Notes under the pieces: generated by a model
The model's input: only the letters and a program-made list of their open reading frames with translations
The model's database searches: none
What the model was told of the DNA's origin: nothing
Shown here: one piece after another, positions 22,901 through 27,772 of the stretch
How the letters are laid out: each line of letters starts with the position of its first letter
Numbering within the stretch: position 1 is the first letter of the stretch
Source: a virus
Strand: one strand, 5' to 3'
Virus record (IMG/VR): IMGVR_UViG_3300000116_000159
Coordinates: 1-27,772 of that record
Length of the DNA stretch: 27,772 bases
Position numbers and translations under genes: made by a program

Positions 22901-25900
22901 GAAAGATTTGGAAAGGATATTCCTTTACTACCAACTGGTCTAAGGGCATCCGATACTTTGGATTTCAGACCAAGAGTTTCTGAGTTCACTTCAACTACAA
23001 GTTCACCTTTTGCTTTTGGTAGCAGAAACTTTGCTTCAACAGGAACTAATCCAACTCTGGTTGTAAGTCCTGGAGAAAGTTCTTTGATTGGTTATAAGAA
23101 TTATCTACCAAGAAAAGATAAACTTGTTTTAGACAAACTTGGAAATCTTTCTGTAATCAAGGGAACATCTTCTCTAGATCCAAAACAACCAGTTAATGTT
23201 GAAGAAGCAATGGATATTGCTTCTATAGATCTTCCAGCATACTTATATGATCCAAAAGATGCTGTAATTACTCTGGTGGATAATAGAAGATATACCATGA
23301 GAGATATTGGTAAGTTAGAAGATAGAATTGAAAATCTAGAAGTTGTTACTTCACTATCCTTACTTGAACTAAACACTAAGACTCTACAGATTCAAGATGC
23401 TGATGGTTTATCCAGATTCAAGAGTGGTTTCTTCGTTGATGACTTCAAGAATAATCAACTTTTAAATCTTTCAGATCCAGATTGTAATGTTGATGTTGAT
23501 GTTGAAAGAAGAGAGTTAAACACTCCTATTGATTTCTATTCACTAAAAACTAACTTAGCAGTTTCTCCATCTCTTAATGAAGATACTGTAGATTATAGAA
23601 CAGATTTACCTCTTCTTGACTCTAATGTAAGAAAAACTGGAGATCTGATTACTCTAGATTACGTAGAAAAAGGATGGTTAGAGCAACCACTTGCCTCTAG
23701 AGTTGAGAATGTTAATCCATTTAATATGATTGAATATAAAGGTGTTGTTAAACTCAATCCAGCATCAGATAACTGGGTTAGAAACATCTTTGTTCCAGGT
23801 GGTTCTAGAACAGAAACTGGCGGTTGGAATGGATCTTACATAGAAAATGTTTTAATCAGTAGTGTTCCCGATACTCATATGAGATCGAGAAATGTTGAGT
23901 ACAGTAATAGTGGTCTAAAACCATTAACAAGATATTATGCTTTCCTTGATGGCGTAAGCGGAATTGATATTATTCCGAAACTTATTGAAATATCAATGAT
24001 TTCTGGAACTTTCCAAACTGGAGAAATTGTTGATGGATTTATTGGTTCTGAAAGAGTTATTTCTTTCAGAACTGCTCAACCAAATCATAAGACTGGAGCA
24101 TATAATAATCCAAACAGAACTTATAATATTAATCCATATAATAAATCATCTTCAATTGGATCTTCATATTCTGCTTCTTCTACAATCCTCAATATTGACA
24201 CAGCATCTCTATGTGAAGAAGCACAGGGAAGGTTCTTTGGATATATCGCAAATGATATTGTTTTTGTTGGAAGATCTAGTTCCGCAGAAGCATCAGTATC
24301 TAATATTAGAATAGTTGCAGATAACTGGGGAGATTCTCAAGGTTCGTTCTTCATCAGAAATCCTTTAGCATCACCACCACCAGTAATAAGAATAACTACT
24401 GGAACCAAATCATTTAAGGTAACATCAAGTCCAACAAATGCCACACCACTTCCTGGAAGTCTTCTAATTTCTAGTGGTGAAACAACATACAGTGCAAGTG
24501 GTATAGTTAATACATTTGCTCAAGTCACTGTACATGTAAGAACTCCACCCCCACCTCCACCACCAAGAAGAGATCCACTTGCTCAGACATTTACAGTTGA
24601 TGAGACTGGAGCGTTCTTGACATCCGTCGATCTTTACTTTGGCAACAAGGATGAAAATGAAAAGATGTTTGTTGAACTGAGGACGGTTGAACTTGGAACA
24701 CCAACAAGTCAATTAGTTCAAGATTATGCAACTATTGAGGTTTACCCTGACCAAATTACAACATCAACGGATGCTACTGTTGCTACAAATCTCAAATTTC
24801 CATCACCAGTTTACCTACAACCAAATACAGAATATGCTCTAGTTCTTCTAGCACCATCATCAGATAATTATGAAACTTGGATTGCTAGAATGGGTGAGAA
24901 GACTGTGAATACGCAGTTACTACCAAATCCAGAAAATGTTCTAGTAACACGCCAATATCTTGGTGGAAGTTTGTTTAAATCACAAAATGGAACAATTTGG
25001 ACACCAAGTCAGTTTGAAGATCTTAAGTTCAAACTTTATAAAGCAAACTTTACTTCTACTTCTGGAACAGTTACATTCTACAATCCAACTCTTGGATCTG
25101 AAGATGAAAATATCCCAGCAGCGGATATTAATCCAGTTAGAACTTTACCAAGAAAATTAAAAGTTGGCGTATCAACTGAAGAAACTGATGTTTCTGTACT
25201 TGCTAATCTAATTCCAGGAACTAAAGTTATTAAGACTGGTTCTTCTGGACCATATGGATATATTGAAAATGTTGGAAGCAAGATCGCAACTGTTAGCACC
25301 GCAAATGTTGGTGCTGGATATTCAAATGGATCATTTACTTCTGTACCTTTATATTCAATAACTGGATCTGGAAGTGGGGCAGAAGCAACTATAGTATTTG
25401 CTTCTGGTCAACTATCATCAACAACTATTACTTCGGTTGGTAATGGTTATGCTGTTGGTGATGTTCTTGGAATTACAACTTCTAGCGTCGCCAAGGGCAA
25501 AAATGCCCAGATTTCAGTTTCATCGATTGGTGGAGTTGACACTCTATACCTGACTAATGTTCAGGGTGAATCTTTTGCAACTAATGATAATCTTCAGTAT
25601 TTTAATGGATCATCAAATGTAGCACTTGGTGTTACTGTTAGAGAAAATTCCAGCGTAGTGAGCAATCTTTATGATGGAAGAGCGCTTCAAATCAATGAGT
25701 ATAACCATGGTATGCATCAAGATACTAATAAGGTTATTATTTCTAACATAGAACCAAATACAATACCAACTACCTTAAGTGCTGATCTTGGTTTAAGTGA
25801 TACTACGATTTCTGTTGCTAATACTTCAGTATTTGCTACATTTGAAGGAATATCCACTACAAGAGGGTATGTAAAGATCAATAATGAGATCATTTACTAT

Positions 25901-27004
25901 AATAGTGTTGGATCTGGAACTCTTGGAATTGGTTCTAGAGGAAATGATCTTCTTCTCTCTGGAACCAGACAACATAGTGTTGGTGACAGAATTTATAAGT
26001 ATGAACTAAATGGTATTTCCCTCTCAAGAATTAACACAACCCATACATTACCCAATGATCCCGCATTGAAAGCAGTGAGAGAAATTGATACATATCATTT
26101 GCAAATTGACAGATCCGATAGATCTTCTGGAGATACTCAACTGAGTTTCACTGATGAAAAATCTCTTGGCGGTACGAATGTTTCTATATCACAAAACTTC
26201 CAGTACAATGGGATTATCCCACAATACAATGTTATAACTCCTGGACAAAATACAACAATTAATGCCAGAATTAGAACTGTTTCTGGAACAAGTGCTGGTG
26301 GATCTGAAATATCATTTGTAGATCAGGGATATGAACCCGTAGAACTTAACCAAATTAATTACTTAGATTCTACTCGTTTGGTTTGCTCCGAAGTTAATGA
26401 GGAAGAATACTTAACAACTCTTCCTAAGAATAAGTCGCTAACAGTTGACCTCACATTAAATTCTTCAGATTCAAATTTATCACCAGTTATTGATACACAA
26501 ACAGCATTTGTAGCTCTGGTTAGAAATAGAGTTAATAATCCTATTAGTAACTATTCAGGAGACTTTAGAGTTAATCAAAATTCTAATGACCCACATTCTG
26601 CTGTTTATGTTTCAAACAGAGTGGATCTTAAGCAACCAGCATCTTCATTGAAAGTTATTGTTGGTGCTTATCGCCACTCTTCTGCAGACTTTAGAGTTCT
26701 TTATAAACTTTATAAAGCAGATTCTAGTGAGATTGAACCAACCTATGAACTATTCCCAGGATATGACAATTTAAACGATTCTGATGGTGATGGGTTTGGA
26801 GATACTGCAATTGATCCAACAAAGAATAGTGGTTTACCCGATTCTTTTGTTCGTGCTAGCAGAGATGATGAATTCTTAGAGTATCAGTTTAGTGCTGAAA
26901 ATCTTGACCAATTTACTGGATTTGTTATTAAGATTGTTATGAGTGGTACTGATGAAGCACATGCAGTTAAATTAAAAGATCTCAGGACAATAGCACTAGC
27001 ATGA
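19952..27004 (+). CDS. giant DUF4815-type structural protein, gp9/gp10 position
   Basis: 2350 aa. The N-terminus (LNINPYYDDFDPSDNFYRVL, then FKPGFPVQARELTTLQSILQ) is the opening of DUF4815-type cyanophage structural proteins. Further blocks: KAYVRGYDIDLPG near residue 350; RYTMRDIGKLEDRIENLE, a likely coiled coil, near 1115; a run of seven prolines (1532-1538) followed by RRDPLAQTFTVDE, a conserved receptor-domain start; a SGAGAEATI-like beta-turn segment near 1810; the K-I-N-N-E-I-I-Y-Y cassette (about 1940-2020) shared with the giant at 6446; and a C-terminus with DSDGDGFGDT (possible calcium loop) and DLRTIALA. It sits where T4 has genes 9-10, so it is probably a peripheral baseplate or fibre-connecting protein. 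Its TGA overlaps the next ATG (ATGA). Confidence 0.85.
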   Translation: MPQKTNLNINPYYDDFDPSDNFYRVLFKPGFPVQARELTTLQSILQEQIESFGSHIFKEGSMVIPGSITYDPQYYAVKLNSDHLGIDVSLYIRQLVGKTLQGQTTGITAKVVNYLLPPSKDVESATLFVKYIDSNSDFQFTPFGDGEVLITLDSVTYGNTTINSGDTVASLIDSDATAIGASVGITPGVYFIRGTFVNVDGDTLIVTPFTNNPSFRVGLQIKEEIINVGADTSLYDNAKGFSNFAAPGADRLKISTILTQKELTDFDDKDFVEIIRLDNGEIKKLQDKSQYSIIKDYFAKRTFEESGDYSVDNFDIQVANSLNNRISNEGLYLDTQKTEQGNNPSDDLMCVKVSAGKAYVRGYDIDLPGTTILDVEKPRDVQSVSSSLVPFEMGNRLKLNNVTGTPVIGVDNNDNTVDLNNQRTSGSSAGTGTTIGTARVYSFGTADNSFSSSASEWDLYLFDIQTYTVLSLNESVLAADCPETSFIRGLSSGASGYTVGTPSGADVTINQTSGTFIAGEQILVNESRSLTRSVKSVKVYSTEDIKSVFQRSSDLGLETNFVGDTVLQSYTPNKFTITDKLQINNTGIATCPGKTFTGIRSDAIIRYQIAGLTDETFNRVESVSSDGTSLQLATVPTTSGICNGAFPTSEVLTTFSVGRPQIGNTEDAYLYAPISASNVSSVDLSGSNLLVSRQITGQSTDSTGSLTVNVSSTGISSAFFETFDAERYSVFYSNGTIEDLTDDQFTLSSNATLLTLTGLTPSQSGNVTVNVSVKKNSIQNKTKNYVRSQKLTVDKVSSGVSTSISGLTTSNYYGLRVDDKEISLNVPDVANVIAVYESLDSSSPVLDKLTFVSGLSLDTASILGEKIIGQESGAVAQLATRLSSTQVEFVYLNSNKFTVGETVNFEESNITSNIVAISFGNYQNLTNSFDLDKGQKNQYYDYSRIIRKKSSQTPSRKLLVVYNCYQVPSNDNGDVYTVNSYSSERFGKDIPLLPTGLRASDTLDFRPRVSEFTSTTSSPFAFGSRNFASTGTNPTLVVSPGESSLIGYKNYLPRKDKLVLDKLGNLSVIKGTSSLDPKQPVNVEEAMDIASIDLPAYLYDPKDAVITLVDNRRYTMRDIGKLEDRIENLEVVTSLSLLELNTKTLQIQDADGLSRFKSGFFVDDFKNNQLLNLSDPDCNVDVDVERRELNTPIDFYSLKTNLAVSPSLNEDTVDYRTDLPLLDSNVRKTGDLITLDYVEKGWLEQPLASRVENVNPFNMIEYKGVVKLNPASDNWVRNIFVPGGSRTETGGWNGSYIENVLISSVPDTHMRSRNVEYSNSGLKPLTRYYAFLDGVSGIDIIPKLIEISMISGTFQTGEIVDGFIGSERVISFRTAQPNHKTGAYNNPNRTYNINPYNKSSSIGSSYSASSTILNIDTASLCEEAQGRFFGYIANDIVFVGRSSSAEASVSNIRIVADNWGDSQGSFFIRNPLASPPPVIRITTGTKSFKVTSSPTNATPLPGSLLISSGETTYSASGIVNTFAQVTVHVRTPPPPPPPRRDPLAQTFTVDETGAFLTSVDLYFGNKDENEKMFVELRTVELGTPTSQLVQDYATIEVYPDQITTSTDATVATNLKFPSPVYLQPNTEYALVLLAPSSDNYETWIARMGEKTVNTQLLPNPENVLVTRQYLGGSLFKSQNGTIWTPSQFEDLKFKLYKANFTSTSGTVTFYNPTLGSEDENIPAADINPVRTLPRKLKVGVSTEETDVSVLANLIPGTKVIKTGSSGPYGYIENVGSKIATVSTANVGAGYSNGSFTSVPLYSITGSGSGAEATIVFASGQLSSTTITSVGNGYAVGDVLGITTSSVAKGKNAQISVSSIGGVDTLYLTNVQGESFATNDNLQYFNGSSNVALGVTVRENSSVVSNLYDGRALQINEYNHGMHQDTNKVIISNIEPNTIPTTLSADLGLSDTTISVANTSVFATFEGISTTRGYVKINNEIIYYNSVGSGTLGIGSRGNDLLLSGTRQHSVGDRIYKYELNGISLSRINTTHTLPNDPALKAVREIDTYHLQIDRSDRSSGDTQLSFTDEKSLGGTNVSISQNFQYNGIIPQYNVITPGQNTTINARIRTVSGTSAGGSEISFVDQGYEPVELNQINYLDSTRLVCSEVNEEEYLTTLPKNKSLTVDLTLNSSDSNLSPVIDTQTAFVALVRNRVNNPISNYSGDFRVNQNSNDPHSAVYVSNRVDLKQPASSLKVIVGAYRHSSADFRVLYKLYKADSSEIEPTYELFPGYDNLNDSDGDGFGDTAIDPTKNSGLPDSFVRASRDDEFLEYQFSAENLDQFTGFVIKIVMSGTDEAHAVKLKDLRTIALA

Positions 27005-27201
27005 TTCCCGTAGAAGGACATAAAAATCTTTTCAGGGATGAAAAGTCTGGTGCTATTGTCAATACGGATACTCATGAATATTTTCAATATGTTAAAATGA
27101 GATCTGAAAAACAAAAACAAAAAGAAGAATTGGATAAAATAAAAAATGATATTGAAGAAATAAAATTACTTTTAAAGGAGTTAATTAATGGACCCAAATG
27201 A
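27001..27201 (+). CDS. 66-aa coiled-coil microprotein
   Basis: The N-terminus (MIPVEGHKNLFRDEKSGAIV) is a small folded-looking stretch; residues 30-62 are a charged helix (KQKQKEELDKIKNDIEEIKL, then LLKELI) with heptad-like hydrophobic spacing, so a coiled coil is likely. It overlaps the stop of the 2350-aa gene by ATGA and the start of the next gene by 14 bases, so translation is probably coupled. Similar short proteins follow large structural genes in phages of this type, as I recall, and a chaperone or connector role for the tail protein is possible but unproven. Confidence 0.75.
   Translation: MIPVEGHKNLFRDEKSGAIVNTDTHEYFQYVKMRSEKQKQKEELDKIKNDIEEIKLLLKELINGPK
27175..27180 (+). promoter_or_regulatory. 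strong Shine-Dalgarno for the 53-aa gene
   Basis: AAGGAG (27175-27180) lies 7 bases before ATG 27188. It is one of the few clear ribosome binding sites in the window and fixes the start of a gene that overlaps its neighbour by 14 bases. Confidence 0.8.
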
Positions 27202-27349
27202 AATCACGCTCGAAAGTATCAATAAAATGTTTGAGTATGAAAAACATGTAAGACTCATTGAAGAACTTAGTTTCGAAGATCTTCAAAACTTCGCAAAACT
27301 TTATTGTAAGTTATATCTAAAACAACAAGAAGTTATCGCATTATTATAA
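27188..27349 (+). CDS. 53-aa helical microprotein
   Basis: MDPNEITLESINKMFEYEKH begins a mostly helical, acidic-then-neutral protein (LSFEDLQNFAKLYCKLYLKQ follows). No domain is recognised. The start is supported by a strong AAGGAG at 7 bases. It overlaps the 66-aa gene by 14 bases in another frame and ends 1 base before the stop of the convergent minus-strand gene, so there is no room for a terminator between them. Similar small proteins are familiar to me from cyanophages, without function. Confidence 0.7.
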   Translation: MDPNEITLESINKMFEYEKHVRLIEELSFEDLQNFAKLYCKLYLKQQEVIALL

Positions 27350-27350
27350 A

Positions 27351-27772
27351 TTATATGCCAATTAGATTTGTTTCATCTTGATCATTTTCTAGTGGAAAAT
27401 CAAATTCATCATCATCTTCATCATCAGAATCAATAGCAAGTTCTCTCCAAAACTCTTGTCCTTTACAAGAATTTAAAATCCTTTCAGAGAGGACTTCTTC
27501 TGGATTTGGTGCAATGGAATGAAGTTTAGATCTAACTTCATGCATATCTGCAAGACCATAGATTTGCTGATCATTTTCACGATGGGGATTTTTTAAATTA
27601 TCAAATGTATGTTCAAATTCATCCTCACCAAGAAAATCATAAATTTTATTTAATGTCTCCTGTGGGTTGCTCACTAGATCTTTATATTCAACAAAATGTA
27701 AGCAATGATCATATCCTTCCATGATTGCTTGCTTCAATCCAGTATAAGATTGCCCAAGTATTCCCTGACCAG
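27351..27772 (-). CDS. sulfotransferase-like protein, C-terminal part (cut by window edge)
   Basis: The frame runs in from the right edge; 139 residues are visible and the N-terminus, with the PAPS-binding loop, is missing. The visible part has the C-terminal hallmark of sulfotransferases: LHFVEYKDLVSNPQETLNKI then YDFLGE, and later NPHRENDQQIYGL. Upstream residues GQGILGQSYTGL fit the helix before it. The tail is very acidic (DSDDEDDDEFD). If complete, it would transfer sulfate from PAPS to a hydroxyl or amine of a sugar, lipid or protein; the acceptor is unknown. It is the only minus-strand gene seen and converges on the 53-aa gene. An in-frame TTG at 27735-27737 is not its start. Confidence 0.7.
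   Translation of the reverse strand, partial: GQGILGQSYTGLKQAIMEGYDHCLHFVEYKDLVSNPQETLNKIYDFLGEDEFEHTFDNLKNPHRENDQQIYGLADMHEVRSKLHSIAPNPEEVLSERILNSCKGQEFWRELAIDSDDEDDDEFDFPLENDQDETNLIGI

Noticed and set aside
24027-24314. 95-aa Leu/Ile-rich forward open frame
   Set aside because: It is the +1 shadow of the 2350-aa gene, in a region of Asn/Tyr/Ser codons that read as Leu/Ile in the shifted frame.

Overview
The window looks like a piece of a T4-like (contractile-tailed) cyanophage genome, infecting a unicellular cyanobacterium of the Synechococcus/Prochlorococcus/Cyanobium kind. The case rests on the gene order gp25 - gp6 - giant gp7-position protein - gp8 - giant DUF4815-type protein, which follows the T4 baseplate-wedge order; on a phage-type speD (S-adenosylmethionine decarboxylase); on several small proteins of types I associate with cyanophages; and on T4-like late promoter octamers (TATAAATA-like). 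There is no rRNA, tRNA, integrase or transposase. It is one stretch of phage genome, truncated at both ends. Family names come from sequence recognition only; no search was run.

Layout. (1) Positions 1-1214 form a GC-rich block of tiny forward genes: the tail of a truncated gene, then four microproteins of 69, 87, 48 and 64 aa. At least three have a near-identical -10/leader module just before the start codon. The block ends in a textbook intrinsic terminator at 1192-1214. (2) Positions 1215-1371 are non-coding, with a hairpin, a G-run and an A6T5 tract. (3) Positions 1372-4041 carry accessory and small genes: an AbrB-like 56-aa protein, a GT-A-type glycosyltransferase behind an excellent sigma-70 promoter (TTGACA, 17 bp, TATGAT), two microproteins, a 218-aa conserved-looking protein, SpeD and an 83-aa protein. 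(4) Positions 4074-27004 are one long structural module: gp25 (133 aa), gp6 (655 aa), a 3976-aa gp7-position protein, gp8 (516 aa) and a 2350-aa DUF4815-type protein. The two giants fill about 19 kb of the 27.8 kb. (5) Positions 27001-27349 hold two tightly overlapping microgenes. (6) A sulfotransferase-like gene on the minus strand converges on them and runs off the right edge.

How the parts fit. gp25, gp6, the gp7-position protein and gp8 should build the baseplate wedge. The giant gp7-position and DUF4815 proteins have wedge-type N-termini followed by long beta-rich repeat arrays, and could form the outer baseplate or host-contact structures. Late promoter octamers sit on or next to the stop codon of the preceding gene before speD, gp25 and gp8, so speD is probably made late together with the tail. 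The sigma-70-like promoters in front of the glycosyltransferase and the microgene block suggest earlier, host-polymerase-driven expression there. The most unusual features are the promoter/leader repeat of the microgene island, the domain-repeat architecture of the two giants including a cassette shared between them, and the degenerate YHYH domain.
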